A stretch of DNA of 64,000 nt from Kineococcus sp. NBC_00420. GTDB taxonomy: Bacteria; Actinomycetota; Actinomycetes; Actinomycetales; Kineococcaceae. The notes beneath the pieces were generated by a model. It saw only the letters and a list, made by a program, of their open reading frames with translations, was not told the DNA's origin and made no database searches. The position numbers were made by a program, and so were the translations under genes. The stretch is taken from positions 1,364,001 to 1,428,000 of the forward strand of contig NZ_CP107930.1 in assembly GCF_036021035.1 (NCBI RefSeq). Reading direction: 5' to 3'. Shown here in pieces: positions 1-9,060 of the stretch; the first letter of the stretch is position 1; the number at the start of each line of letters is the position of its first letter.

Positions 1-309
1 CGGGATGACCTCACCCAGCTCACCGCGCGTCGCCGTGAGCAGCACGACCCCCGCCCCGGCCTCGGCGTAGCGGGCCATCGTGGCGCCGCTGCCGATGGTC
101 TCGTCGTCGGGGTGGGCGTGCACGAAGAGCACCCGACGGGGCTGGTCCAGCTGCTCCATGGACGCCAGGTCGGCCGGGTCCAGCTCGCGCGAGACGTCGT
201 CGACGAGGTCCGCGGCGATCTCCAGCGGGTCCCGTCCGGCCGTCGCCGCGCCGGCGGCGCCCTCGGGCGTCTCGTCGGGCTGCTCGGGAGGTCGCGGGGT
301 CGTCGTCAT
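1..309 (-). CDS. mshB: N-acetyl-glucosaminyl-inositol deacetylase MshB, N-terminal part
   Basis: Only the first 103 codons lie in the window; the gene runs off the left edge. I translated it from the ATG at 307-309. After about 60 variable residues comes [19 protein letters not shown], the zinc-binding AHPDDE motif of PIG-L/LmbE deacetylases, followed by [20 protein letters not shown] and GEVIP. The TxGExGEVI signature fits MshB, which deacetylates GlcNAc-inositol in mycothiol synthesis in the cytosol. The N-terminal extension is longer than in the mycobacterial enzyme. A second PIG-L protein at 46863-47759 matches Mca better, which supports MshB here. Another PIG-L deacetylase cannot be excluded without the C-terminus. 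Confidence 0.82.
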   Translation of the reverse strand, partial: MTTTPRPPEQPDETPEGAAGAATAGRDPLEIAADLVDDVSRELDPADLASMEQLDQPRRVLFVHAHPDDETIGSGATMARYAEAGAGVVLLTATRGELGEVIP

Positions 310-338
310 GGCCCCAGTTTGCCCCGTGATCGCAGAAG

Positions 339-374
339 CGCTCGACCACCACCCCGCGGGGTGGTGGTCGAGCG
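339..374 (-). terminator. Perfect 36-bp palindrome downstream of typA
   Basis: An 18+18 nt perfect inverted repeat with no spacer (first arm starts CGCTCGACCACC) lies 15 bp past the typA stop and before mshB. It can fold into a very stable hairpin. No T-run follows, as is usual in GC-rich actinobacteria. It probably ends typA transcripts. Confidence 0.65.
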
Positions 375-389
375 TTGAGGAGGCTGCGG

Positions 390-2282
390 TCAGGCCTTCT
401 TGGCCTTGGAGGCCGTCTTCGCGCGCATGTTCGCCTCGAGGACGACCTTGCGGATGCGGACGGACTCCGGCGTCACCTCGACGCACTCGTCCTCGCGGCA
501 GAACTCGAGGCACTGCTCTAGCGACAGGTGACGCGGGGGCACGAGGCGCTCGAACTCGTCCGAGGTGGACGAACGCATGTTGGAGAGCTTCTTCTCCTTG
601 GTGATGTTGACGTCCATGTCATCGGCGCGGGAGTTCTCGCCGACGATCATGCCCTCGTACACCTCGGAGGTGGGCTCGATGAACATCTGCCCACGTTCCT
701 GCAGGTTGGTCATCGCGAACGCGGTGGCCGCCCCGGCGCGGTCGGCGACGAGCGAACCGGACTGACGGGTGCGGATCTCGCCGGCCCAGTGGTCGTACTG
801 CGCGAAGAGCGCGTGGGCGATGCCGGTACCGCGGGTGTCGGTGAGGAACTCGGTGCGGAAGCCGATGAGCCCGCGCGAGGGGACGTAGAACTCCATGCGC
901 ACCCAGCCGGTGCCGTGGTTGGTCATCGTCTCCATGCGGCCCTTGCGGGCGGCGAGCAGCTGGGTGATCGCGCCCAGGTACTCCTCCGGGGAGTCGATCG
1001 TCAGGTTCTCGAAGGGTTCGAGGGTCTTGCCGTTCTCGTCCTTGCGGGTGACGACCTGCGGCTTGCCGACGGTCAGCTCGTAGCCCTCGCGGCGCATCTG
1101 CTCGACGAGAATGGCCAACGCCAGCTCACCGCGGCCCTGCACCTCCCACGCGTCGGGACGCTCGGTCGGGAGGACGCGGATCGAGACGTTGCCGACCAGT
1201 TCCTTCTCGAGGCGGTCCTTCACCAGACGGGCGGTGACCTTCGCGCCCTTGACCCGGCCGGCCATCGGGGAGGTGTTGATCCCGATGGTCATCGAGATGG
1301 CGGGCTCGTCGACCGTGATGAGCGGCAGCGGGTGCGGGTCGTCCGGGTCGGCCAGGGTCTCGCCGATGGTGATGTCCGGGATGCCCGCGACGGCGACGAT
1401 GTCACCGGGGCCGGCCTTCTCACCGGGGACGCGGGTGACGGCCTCGGTGACCAGGAGCTCGGTGATCTTGACCCGCTCGATGGTGCCGTCGTGCTTGCAC
1501 CACGCGACCTGCTGGCCCTTGATCAGCTCACCGGAGAAGATGCGCAGCAGCGCGAGGCGGCCGAGGAACGGCGAGGCGTCGAGGTTGGTGACGTGCGCCT
1601 GCAGCGGGGTCTCGGGGTCGTAGACCGGCGCGGGGATCGTGTCGATGATCGTCTGGAACAGCGGGACGAGGTCCTCGTGGTCCGGCAGACCGCCGTCCTC
1701 GGGCTGGTTCAGCGAGGCGCGGCCGTTCTTCGCCGAGGCGTAGACGACGGGGACCTCGAGGAGGCGCTCGACGTCGATGCCCTCGACGTCGCCGCCGAGG
1801 TCGAGCAGCAGGTCGATGGTCTCCTCAACGACGGCGCTGATGCGCGCGTCGGGGCGGTCGACCTTGTTGACGAGGATGACGACGGGCATGCCGGCCGCGA
1901 GCGCCTTGCGCAGCACGAAGCGGGTCTGCGGCAGCGGACCCTCGGAGGCGTCGACGAGCAGGACGACACCGTCGACCATCGACAGGCCGCGCTCGACCTC
2001 ACCACCGAAGTCGGCGTGGCCGGGGGTGTCGATGATGTTGATGGTCATGCCGCCCTCGGGCGACCCCGGGCCGTTGTAGCGGACCGAGGTGTTCTTCGCG
2101 AGGATCGTGATGCCCTTCTCGCGCTCGAGGTCACCGGAGTCCATGACTCGCTCGTTGACGTCGGCGTTGGCGCGGAAGGCGCCGGACTGCCAGAGCATCG
2201 CGTCGACGAGCGTCGTCTTTCCGTGGTCGACGTGGGCGACGATCGCGACGTTGCGCAGGTCTTCGCGGGTGCTCAAGGGCAT
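390..2282 (-). CDS. typA: Translational GTPase TypA/BipA
   Basis: A 630-residue protein with full EF-G-like architecture. All G-motifs are visible: G1 AHVDHGKTT near residue 17, the switch region [20 protein letters not shown]3 DTPGH, G4 NKVDR and G5 SAKNG. Domain II, the EF-G III/V-like domains and the BipA-specific C-terminal domain ([16 protein letters not shown], near residue 530) follow. The length matches the family (about 610-640). TypA binds ribosomes and supports large-subunit assembly and stress responses. It is transcribed alone, with mshB beyond a hairpin and a divergent BCCT transporter upstream. Confidence 0.97.
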   Translation of the reverse strand: MPLSTREDLRNVAIVAHVDHGKTTLVDAMLWQSGAFRANADVNERVMDSGDLEREKGITILAKNTSVRYNGPGSPEGGMTINIIDTPGHADFGGEVERGLSMVDGVVLLVDASEGPLPQTRFVLRKALAAGMPVVILVNKVDRPDARISAVVEETIDLLLDLGGDVEGIDVERLLEVPVVYASAKNGRASLNQPEDGGLPDHEDLVPLFQTIIDTIPAPVYDPETPLQAHVTNLDASPFLGRLALLRIFSGELIKGQQVAWCKHDGTIERVKITELLVTEAVTRVPGEKAGPGDIVAVAGIPDITIGETLADPDDPHPLPLITVDEPAISMTIGINTSPMAGRVKGAKVTARLVKDRLEKELVGNVSIRVLPTERPDAWEVQGRGELALAILVEQMRREGYELTVGKPQVVTRKDENGKTLEPFENLTIDSPEEYLGAITQLLAARKGRMETMTNHGTGWVRMEFYVPSRGLIGFRTEFLTDTRGTGIAHALFAQYDHWAGEIRTRQSGSLVADRAGAATAFAMTNLQERGQMFIEPTSEVYEGMIVGENSRADDMDVNITKEKKLSNMRSSTSDEFERLVPPRHLSLEQCLEFCREDECVEVTPESVRIRKVVLEANMRAKTASKAKKA

Positions 2283-2510
2283 GAAGTTCTCGATCCGCTC
2301 TCGGGGGTCTCGACCGCCCGCAGCTGGATCGCAGCGCGGGCGCTAAGGAGGGTTGACACCACAGTCTATCCGCGCCTGTGGGCACCCGCGTCGAACCCCG
2401 GTGCTTGAACCGGGCAGCACCTCTCTGACCTGCGACGACACCGCCAGGATGACTCGTTCTGGTCATGCCCGGTTGGCTCCGGCTAGTCATTTCGTGTCAC
2501 TCTCGGGGCC

Positions 2511-4190
2511 ATGTCCGCACCGCCTGAACACCGATCCGGCACGTCTTCACCCACCTCCGACGGCACCCTGGGCGCCCGCGACCTCGGTCGCCTGAAGAAG
2601 CCTCCCGTCGACCGGAAGACCTTCGCGATCGCCGCGGGTGTGGTCGTGCTCTTCCTCCTCGTGGGGGCGATCTGGCCGACCCAGCTGAAGTCCGGCGCGG
2701 ACGCCGTCCTCGAGGTCGTCGTCGGTGACTTCGGCTGGGCCTTCGTGCTCGGCGCGACCGGCTTCGTGGTCCTCGCCCTCGTCCTGGCCTTCAGCCGCTT
2801 CGGCCGCATCCGCCTCGGTCGCGACGAGGACCGCCCGGAGCACTCCCGGGCGTCGTGGATCGCGATGATGTTCTCCGCCGGCATGGGCATCGGGCTGATG
2901 TTCTACGGGGTGACCGAGCCCGTCACCCACCTCATGACCGTCCCGCAGAACGATGCGCAGGCCGGCTCGCAGGACGCGGCGCGCGAGGCGATGAACTACT
3001 CGCTCTTCCACTGGGGTCTGCACCCGTGGGCGATCTACGCCGTCGTGGGTCTCGCCCTGGCCTACTCCAGCTACCGCAAGGAACGGGCGGGTGGGTTCTC
3101 CGCCGCCTTCGCCCCGCTGCTGCGCGGCAAGCGCGGCAAGGGTGCGGCCCGGGTCATCGACGTGTTCGCGATCTTCGCGACGCTGTTCGGCTCGGCCGTC
3201 AGCCTCGGCCTCGGCGCCGCCCAGATGAACGGGGGCCTCACCGAGGTCTTCGGCATCCCGAACAGCACCACCGTGAAGGCGATCATCATCGCCGTCCTGA
3301 CCGTCTGCTTCATCCTGTCCGCGATCAGCGGGATCGAGCGCGGCATCAAGTGGCTCTCCAACACCAACATGGTGCTGGCCCTGGTGCTGCTGTTCTTCCT
3401 CTTCGTCGTGGGCCCGACCGTCTTCATGCTCAACCTGATCCCGGCCTCCGCCGGGAACTACCTGGCGGCGCTGCCGACCATGGCCTTCCGCACGGGAGCC
3501 TTCGGCGGCACCGACTGGCTCAGCGCCTGGACGTTGTTCTACTGGGCGTGGTGGGTGTCGTGGACGCCCTTCGTCGGCGCCTTCCTGGCCAAGATCTCCA
3601 AGGGCCGCACCATCCGCGAGTTCATCGTCGGCGTCATGCTCATCCCGACCGCCGTCAGCCTCGTCTGGTTCTCCGTGCTGGGCGGTGCGGCGATCGACCT
3701 GCAGCGCAAGTTCGTCGAGGGCACCGGGGGTGCCGACATCGCGGGCATCGCCAACCAGGAGTCGCAGATGTTCACGTTCCTGCAGCAGTTCCCCTGGGCC
3801 GGGGCCACGTCGGTGCTGGTCGTCCTCCTCGTCGCGATCTTCTTCGTCTCCGGCGCCGACGCCTCCAGCATCGTCATGGGCTCGCTGAGCTCCTACGGCG
3901 TCGACGAACCGCAGAAGTGGCTCGTGGCGCTCTGGGGCGGGCTGATGGGGCTCGTCGCGATCGTGCTGTTCTTCGCCGGCGGGCTGGAAGCGTTGCAGGA
4001 CATCACGATCATCGCAGCCGCCCCGTTCCTCGTCATCATGGTGCTGATGTGCGTGGCCCTGGTGAAGGACCTGACGCGCGACCCGGCCGTGACGGCCACG
4101 AAGCGTCGCCGCGGCGACACCAAGGACCCGCGGATCACGGCCGTCGACCACGACTGGGAGAGCCCGGTCCCCGTGGACGAGAGCCGCTGA
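2511..4190 (+). CDS. BCCT family osmolyte transporter (betaine/choline/carnitine type)
   Basis: A 559-residue membrane protein with about 12 hydrophobic segments after a short charged N-terminus. Family signatures are clear: the glycine-rich stretch SAGMGIGLMFYGVTEPV near residue 120 and the Trp-rich FYWAWWVSWTPFVGAFLAKI followed by SKGRTIREF near residue 345. These line the substrate pathway in BetP. Members import quaternary ammonium compounds, usually with Na+, for osmoprotection; the exact substrate cannot be read from the sequence. The C-terminal tail is charged and cytoplasmic, a possible osmosensory region by analogy with BetP. The gene stands alone, divergent from typA, and ends at a strong hairpin. 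Confidence 0.93.
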   Translation: MSAPPEHRSGTSSPTSDGTLGARDLGRLKKPPVDRKTFAIAAGVVVLFLLVGAIWPTQLKSGADAVLEVVVGDFGWAFVLGATGFVVLALVLAFSRFGRIRLGRDEDRPEHSRASWIAMMFSAGMGIGLMFYGVTEPVTHLMTVPQNDAQAGSQDAAREAMNYSLFHWGLHPWAIYAVVGLALAYSSYRKERAGGFSAAFAPLLRGKRGKGAARVIDVFAIFATLFGSAVSLGLGAAQMNGGLTEVFGIPNSTTVKAIIIAVLTVCFILSAISGIERGIKWLSNTNMVLALVLLFFLFVVGPTVFMLNLIPASAGNYLAALPTMAFRTGAFGGTDWLSAWTLFYWAWWVSWTPFVGAFLAKISKGRTIREFIVGVMLIPTAVSLVWFSVLGGAAIDLQRKFVEGTGGADIAGIANQESQMFTFLQQFPWAGATSVLVVLLVAIFFVSGADASSIVMGSLSSYGVDEPQKWLVALWGGLMGLVAIVLFFAGGLEALQDITIIAAAPFLVIMVLMCVALVKDLTRDPAVTATKRRRGDTKDPRITAVDHDWESPVPVDESR

Positions 4191-4203
4191 CCCACCGCGA
4201 GCA

Positions 4204-4240
4204 CGAGACCCCCGGGACCGACGTGGTCCCGGGGGTCTCG
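4204..4240. terminator. Bidirectional hairpin between convergent genes
   Basis: A 16-bp perfect stem (arm CGAGACCCCCGGGACC) with a 5-nt loop sits between the BCCT stop at 4190 and the Nudix stop at 4258. Its position between convergent genes suits termination in both directions. Confidence 0.75.
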
Positions 4241-4257
4241 TCCTGCTCGGGCCCTGG

Positions 4258-4656
4258 TCAGCCGCCCTGCATCACCGACACCAGTGGGACGTCACCGGGG
4301 AGCCAGTCCACGCCCAGCCACTGCCCGCGGGGCAGCCAGCGCAGGTCGTCGTGGTCCTGCAACGGTTCGGGGGTGCCGTCGACCAGGACGGCCCACCAGA
4401 CCCGCATCTGCAGGTCCGGGCTCAGCGGCCAGGCGCCGTCGGGGTGGACGACCTCGGAGCCGAGCTCGACGCGGACGCCGAGTTCCTCGCGCAGTTCGCG
4501 GTGCAGGGCCTCGAGCGGCGTCTCCCCCGCCTCGACCTTGCCGCCGGGGAGTTCCCACCGCCCGGCCAGGGCGGGCGGGGCGCTGCGGCGGGCGGCGAGC
4601 AGCCGGGTGGGACCCTCGAGGGAGTCGACGATCGCCGCGCCCACCACGAGTCTCAC
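4258..4656 (-). CDS. Nudix hydrolase (MutT-like)
   Basis: About 132 residues. The start is taken as the GTG at 4656, which overlaps the stop of the upstream DUF305 gene (GTGA), and the protein then begins MRLVVGAAIVD. The Nudix box is complete near residues 35-57: GKVEAGETPLEA followed by REL-REELGV, matching GX5EX7REUXEEXGU. A PGG precedes it and LLAARRSAPPALAGRWELPG is MutT-like. Likely an (8-oxo-)dGTP or other nucleotide pyrophosphatase; the substrate is not determined. Last gene of a three-gene operon with DUF305 and DUF3105. Confidence 0.9.
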   Translation of the reverse strand: MRLVVGAAIVDSLEGPTRLLAARRSAPPALAGRWELPGGKVEAGETPLEALHRELREELGVRVELGSEVVHPDGAWPLSPDLQMRVWWAVLVDGTPEPLQDHDDLRWLPRGQWLGVDWLPGDVPLVSVMQGG

Positions 4657-5309
4657 GAGGTCACCGCCGAGGCGGCCGGCAGGGGTGACGCGCCGCGGGC
4701 GGCGAGGTAGCTCTCGAGGAGCTGCGACTCCGAGGTCTGGCTGGTGACGATGGCGCCGGCGAGGTCGCGGACCTCGTCGGTGGTGGCGTGGTCGGCGCCG
4801 TAGCGGGCCATCTCGATGCCGCCGGTGTGGTGGCGCAGCATGAGCTGGAGGAAGTCGACCTCGAAGGTCTCCCCCGTCTCGGAGTTCAGCCGGGCCATCT
4901 CCGCCGGGGTCGCCATGCCGGGCATGATCCGCCCCTGCCGCTGCTCGACGACGTGACGGGCGTGCAGGTCGGTGCCCGCCATCCACGCCATGACGGCTGT
5001 GCCGGAGCCGGAGATCGGCTGGTGCCAGCTGATGAGCAGCTGCTGCATCCGGCCCGCCTGGTTGCCCTGGGTGGAGGCGATGTCCACGGCGAGCAGGCGC
5101 ACCTCGGGGCTCGGGGCCGCCTCGATGGCCGTGTAGGCCATCGAGACCGCCTGGGAGTGGTGGGTCGCCATGTCGCGGGCGAAACCGACGTCGACGGAGT
5201 TGGCCCCCGGCGCGGTCGGCAGGGCCCGGCCCGCGATGATCCCCAGGACCAGCGCGAGCAGCAGCGCGACCAGGCCGAGCAGCACCGTCCGGGCGGAGAG
5301 CGCTCGCAT
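4653..5309 (-). CDS. DUF305 family membrane-anchored protein
   Basis: A 218-residue protein. The ATG at 5309 overlaps the preceding stop (TGATG), so translation is coupled. Residues about 8-30 form a hydrophobic anchor (LLGLVALLLALVLGIIAG). Two DUF305 His/Met motifs follow: FARDMATHHSQAVSMA near residue 45 and MLRHHTGGIEMARYGAD near residue 165. The family has a ferritin-like helical fold, and some members bind copper (for example cyanobacterial CopM). A metal-binding role outside the membrane is plausible but unproven. Cotranscribed with DUF3105 upstream and a Nudix hydrolase downstream. Confidence 0.88.
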   Translation of the reverse strand: MRALSARTVLLGLVALLLALVLGIIAGRALPTAPGANSVDVGFARDMATHHSQAVSMAYTAIEAAPSPEVRLLAVDIASTQGNQAGRMQQLLISWHQPISGSGTAVMAWMAGTDLHARHVVEQRQGRIMPGMATPAEMARLNSETGETFEVDFLQLMLRHHTGGIEMARYGADHATTDEVRDLAGAIVTSQTSESQLLESYLAARGASPLPAASAVTS

Positions 5310-5944
5310 CAGCCCGTCGGCGTCCCGACGCCGTTGGAGCACAACGCGCCGGGCTCCGGGGTCTGTGCGCCCTGGACGTACTCGGAGAGGAACGCGCCGA
5401 TCCTGGGGTCGTCCGCGCTCTGCACCGGCAACTGGTGGTTCCACGCGGAGAGCACGATCGGCGCCGGCAGGCCCTCGTAGGGCGAGAGCACCGTGTAGGT
5501 CTCGTCGGCGACGTCGTTCTTCAGCTGATCGACCTGGGCGGCGGGCAGGTCCGGGCGGTAGGTGATCCAGACGGCGCCGTGCTCCATGCTGTGGACGGCG
5601 TTCTCGTTCTGGACGGGGGCGTTGTAGACCCCGCAGTTGAGCCACCGGTCGAAGTGCGAGCCCCCGACGGGCGGGTCCTCCGCGTAGGTGACCGGGTCAC
5701 TGACGTGGACACCCCCCTTGTAGGAGTAGGTCTTCACCGCGTCCAGCGAGGGCGGGGAGGGCCGGTTCACCAGCACGGCCGTCACGGCGCCCGCGGCGGC
5801 GAGGACCACGACGGTCGGGATCGCGATGACCACCGCCCGGCGGCGTCGTGCGTGGGCCTTCTCCTGGCGCTGCATCGCGGCGACGCGGGCGGCGCGGTCG
5901 CTGGCGGAGTTCCGTGGGGGCTCCCCGGAGGTCGAGCCGGCCAT
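5309..5944 (-). CDS. DUF3105 family membrane-anchored protein
   Basis: About 211 residues from the ATG at 5944, chosen because GGGAAGGAAC lies just upstream; a longer frame to 6010 lacks a ribosome site. A basic N-terminus leads into one transmembrane helix near residues 40-60 (VVIAIPTVVVLAAAGAV). The exported domain has the DUF3105 signatures PPVGGSHFDRWLNCGVYN and HSMEHGAVWITYRPDL. Conserved His and Cys residues suggest metal or redox chemistry, but the function is unknown. First gene of the DUF3105-DUF305-Nudix operon. Confidence 0.9.
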   Translation of the reverse strand: MAGSTSGEPPRNSASDRAARVAAMQRQEKAHARRRRAVVIAIPTVVVLAAAGAVTAVLVNRPSPPSLDAVKTYSYKGGVHVSDPVTYAEDPPVGGSHFDRWLNCGVYNAPVQNENAVHSMEHGAVWITYRPDLPAAQVDQLKNDVADETYTVLSPYEGLPAPIVLSAWNHQLPVQSADDPRIGAFLSEYVQGAQTPEPGALCSNGVGTPTG

Positions 5945-6076
5945 GGGGGTGTTCCTTCCCGTCGTGGTGGGGCACCGCCACGGCGGGTGGCGACATCTCT
6001 CAGTCTGCAACGTCGCAGACGCGGAGAAGGTTCACCGTGAGCACACTCCGGAGCGTGACGCACACCACAGCGCGGC

Positions 6077-6232
6077 TCACTGGGGGTGTCGCGAGGCCTC
6101 CCGGGCCCGACGGGCGCGGTCACCGTGGTCGGCGCGCTCCACAGCGGCGACGCGGTGCCGCGGACTGGTCCGCCAGTAGACGACGGCGAACCCGGCAGCG
6201 ATGGCGAGGACGACGAGGACGACGTACTGCAT
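6077..6232 (-). CDS. Small predicted single-span membrane protein
   Basis: A 51-codon frame from an ATG at 6232. It begins MQYVVLVVLAIAAGFAVVYW, a clean transmembrane helix, followed by a basic/acidic tail ending REASRHPQ. I do not recognise a family. It lies between the peptide-importer terminator and the DUF3105 operon on the same strand. The ribosome site is weak (GGTGG 4 nt upstream). It could be a real small membrane protein or chance; the helix followed by a charged tail favours a gene. Confidence 0.4.
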   Translation of the reverse strand: MQYVVLVVLAIAAGFAVVYWRTSPRHRVAAVERADHGDRARRAREASRHPQ

Positions 6233-6284
6233 CGGACCACCGTAGACCCGGTACCCCGTGCCGCACAGTCCCCCCGGACGACTT

Positions 6285-6334
6285 CTGGGGAGATTCCCAC
6301 CCTTCCGGAGGACCGGCGGGTGGGATCTCCCCAG
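6285..6334 (-). terminator. Hairpin ending the peptide ABC importer operon
   Basis: The arms CTGGGGAGATTCCCACCC and GGGTGGGATCTCCCCAG pair with one bulge around a 15-nt loop, 15 bp past the ATPase stop at 6350. The arm sequence (GGTGGGATC..CTCCCC) resembles a shortened form of the 59-bp palindromes at 48978 and 58834. Confidence 0.7.
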
Positions 6335-6349
6335 GAGGTCGAGCGAGGT

Positions 6350-8086
6350 TCAGGCACCCAGTTCGAGCTGCGCTCCGGGGATCGCCTCGAGCAGGGCCTT
6401 GGTGTACTCCTGCTGCGGGTCGTCGAAGACCGCGTCGACGCTGGAGTGCTCCACGAGCTTGCCCCGCTGCATCACCACGACGTCGTCGGCGATCTCGCGC
6501 ACGACGGCGAGGTCGTGGGTGATGAACAGGTAGGTCAGACCCAGTTCGGCCTGCAGGTCGTTCAGCAGCCGCAGGATCTGGCCCTGGACGAGCACGTCGA
6601 GCGCCGAGACGGCCTCGTCGCAGACCACGACCTCCGGCTGCAGCGCGAGCGCCCGGGCGATGGCCACGCGCTGGCGCTGACCACCGGACAGCTCGTTGGG
6701 GTAGCGGCGCAACGAGCTCTGGGGCAACGAGACCTTGTCGAGCAGGTCGCGCACCCGGGCCTCGCGGCTCTTGGCGTCCCCGACGCCGTGCACCCGCAGC
6801 GGTTCCTCGATCGAGGAGAAGATGCTCCAGCTCGGGTCCAGGGATCCGTAGGGGTTCTGGAAGATCGGCTGCACCCGGCGGCGGAACGCGAAGGACTGGC
6901 GCCGGTCGAGGGTGGTGGTGTCGACGCCGTCGAAGAGCACCTCCCCCTTCGTCGCCGGCAGCAGGTTGAGGACCATCTGCGCCACCGTCGACTTGCCGGA
7001 TCCCGACTCACCGACGACGGCCAGCGTCGTCCCGCGCTTCACCGAGAAGCTGACGTCGTCCACCGCGAGGAGCTTCTCCCCGCGCGGACCGGCCCCGCGG
7101 ATGACGAACTCCTTGGTGAGGTTGCGGACCTCGATGACCTCGGGGGTCGCCGCGTCCGGCACCGTGACGGGGGTCTCGGCCGCGACGACGGCGTGCGCAC
7201 CGACGGCCTTCGCCTCGGCCTGCTCGACGATGCGCGCCCGGTGCTCGGACTGCATGCGCCGCGACGCCAGCGAGGGCGCCGCGGAGACGAGGCGCTGGGT
7301 GTAGGGGTGCTGCGGCGCCCGGAGGATCTGCAGCGCCGGACCGGACTCCACGACCTGGCCCTTGTACATGACCACGAGGTGCTCGGCCCGTTCCGCGGCG
7401 AGGCCGAGGTCGTGGGTGATGAGCAGCACGGCCGTGCCGAGGTCGGCGGTGAGGGAGTCCAGGTGATCGAGGATCCCGCGCTGGACGGTGACGTCGAGCG
7501 CCGAGGTCGGCTCGTCCGCGATGAGCAGGCGCGGCCGCGAGGCCAGCCCGATCCCGATGAGCGCACGCTGGCGCATCCCGCCGGAGAACTCGTGCGGGTA
7601 CTGCTTGTAGCGGCGGGCGGCGTCACCGAGCCCGGCCTCGCCCAGGACCTCGATGGCCCGCTTCTTGGCCGCCGCCCCCTTGGCCAGGCCGTTGGCCTCG
7701 ATGGCCTCCTTGACCTGGAACCCGATGTTCCACACCGGGTTCAGGTTCGACATCGGGTCCTGCGGGACGAGTCCGATCTGGTTGCCGCGCAGGGCGACGT
7801 ACTCACGCCGGCTGGCGTGCGCGATGTCCTTGCCGTCGAACAGGATCTGCCCGCCGACGACCTTGCCCGTCCCGGCCAGCAGACCGATGACGGCCATCGC
7901 CGAGGTCGACTTGCCCGATCCGGACTCGCCGACGATGGCGACGGTCTGACCCGGGTAGACGGTGAAGCTGGCGTTGCGCACGGCGTGCACGTCCCGCCCG
8001 CCGGAACGGAAGTCGACCTGGAGGTCCTTGACCTGCAGCAGCGGTTTGCTGCGGTCGACCGGCTGGGCGTTCTTCTCGGGGCTCAT
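6350..8086 (-). CDS. Peptide/nickel-type ABC transporter ATPase, DppD-DppF fusion
   Basis: A 578-residue protein with two complete ABC domains. Domain 1 has Walker A GESGSGKST near residue 45, signature LSGG-like FSGGMRQRALIG and Walker B LLIADEPTSALD. Domain 2 repeats the set: GESGSGKST near 355, LSGGQRQRVAIARAL and VVVCDEAVSALD. Each domain has an oligopeptide-ABC tail (HPYT, QQEYTKALL). This is the fused form of two normally separate energising subunits. Its ATG at 8086 overlaps the upstream permease stop (ATGA). Last gene of the operon. Oligopeptides are the likely cargo; metal or opine import is possible. Confidence 0.93.
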   Translation of the reverse strand: MSPEKNAQPVDRSKPLLQVKDLQVDFRSGGRDVHAVRNASFTVYPGQTVAIVGESGSGKSTSAMAVIGLLAGTGKVVGGQILFDGKDIAHASRREYVALRGNQIGLVPQDPMSNLNPVWNIGFQVKEAIEANGLAKGAAAKKRAIEVLGEAGLGDAARRYKQYPHEFSGGMRQRALIGIGLASRPRLLIADEPTSALDVTVQRGILDHLDSLTADLGTAVLLITHDLGLAAERAEHLVVMYKGQVVESGPALQILRAPQHPYTQRLVSAAPSLASRRMQSEHRARIVEQAEAKAVGAHAVVAAETPVTVPDAATPEVIEVRNLTKEFVIRGAGPRGEKLLAVDDVSFSVKRGTTLAVVGESGSGKSTVAQMVLNLLPATKGEVLFDGVDTTTLDRRQSFAFRRRVQPIFQNPYGSLDPSWSIFSSIEEPLRVHGVGDAKSREARVRDLLDKVSLPQSSLRRYPNELSGGQRQRVAIARALALQPEVVVCDEAVSALDVLVQGQILRLLNDLQAELGLTYLFITHDLAVVREIADDVVVMQRGKLVEHSSVDAVFDDPQQEYTKALLEAIPGAQLELGA

Positions 8087-9060
8087 CGGGTGCGGCCCTT
8101 CGGGTCGAGGGCGTCGCGCAGGGCGTCGCCGAGCATGAGGAAGGACAGCACCGTGATCGAGAGGCCGATCGAGGGCCACAACAGGATCCACGGGTCGGTC
8201 CGCAACGAGACGCGGGCGTTGGAGATGTCGCCACCCCAGGACACGATGTTCGGCGGCAACCCGAGGCTGAGGTAGGACAGCGTCGCCTCGGCCGCGATGA
8301 ACGTGCCGAGCGAGATCGTCGCGATGACGATGACCGGGCCGATCGCGTTCGGGATGACGTGGCGCACCAGCGTGGCCATCCGGCTGAGCCCCAGCGACTT
8401 CGCCGCCGTCACGTACTCGGCGCTGCGCACCTGCAGCACGGCCCCGCGCATGATGCGCGCGACCTGCGGCCAGGCGAAGAGGGCCAGGGTGAGCGCGACG
8501 GTCAGGACGTTGCGGCCCTTGAGCGTCTGCAGGAGCACGATCGCGCCGAGGATGAGCGGCACGGCGAAGAAGATGTCGGCGACCCGGGAGAGGATCGCGT
8601 CCAGCCAGCCGCCGAAGAACCCGGACAGGGCCCCCACGACGCCGCCGATGACCACCACGATGACCGTCGTCAGCAGACCGACGCTCACCGAGGCGCGGGC
8701 ACCGTAGATCAACCGGGCGAAGACGTCGGTGCCGGCCCTGGTGACACCCAGGGGGTGCGCCGACGACGGCGCCTGCAGCGAGAGCGAGAGGTCGACGAAG
8801 CGCGGGTCCTGGTCGGTGAACCACGACGGGAAGAGCGAGACGACGATCAGCGCGAGGATGATCAGGCAGGCGACGATGAAGATCGGTCGCTTGCGCAGCT
8901 GCTTCCAGGCGTCGGCGAACAACCCGCCCGAGGGGGCGGACTCGTCGACGGCGTCGACGGCCGCGAGAGGGGTCTCCTCCAGCGGGGCGACGAAGTGCTC
9001 CTGCCCCGGGCGCACCAGGGTGCCGCCGGGGTTTCCGGTCGCGTGCGTGGGCTCAGACAT
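8083..9060 (-). CDS. Peptide ABC transporter permease, DppC/OppC type
   Basis: A 325-residue inner-membrane protein. A soluble N-terminus of about 50 residues precedes the first helix (PIFIVACLIILALIVVSLF), followed by the periplasmic HPLGVTRAGTDVFARLIYGAR signature of OppC-type subunits. The EAA loop that contacts the ATPase is EYVTAAKSLGLSR with HVIPNA. It overlaps the upstream permease by 8 nt and the downstream ATPase by 4 nt, so all three are coupled. It forms the transmembrane channel with the 9053-9979 product. Confidence 0.93.
   Translation of the reverse strand: MSEPTHATGNPGGTLVRPGQEHFVAPLEETPLAAVDAVDESAPSGGLFADAWKQLRKRPIFIVACLIILALIVVSLFPSWFTDQDPRFVDLSLSLQAPSSAHPLGVTRAGTDVFARLIYGARASVSVGLLTTVIVVVIGGVVGALSGFFGGWLDAILSRVADIFFAVPLILGAIVLLQTLKGRNVLTVALTLALFAWPQVARIMRGAVLQVRSAEYVTAAKSLGLSRMATLVRHVIPNAIGPVIVIATISLGTFIAAEATLSYLSLGLPPNIVSWGGDISNARVSLRTDPWILLWPSIGLSITVLSFLMLGDALRDALDPKGRTR

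Noticed and set aside
339-374. The 36-bp palindrome as a transposon end or attachment site
   Set aside because: It has no partner copy in the window, and its position right after typA fits a terminator.
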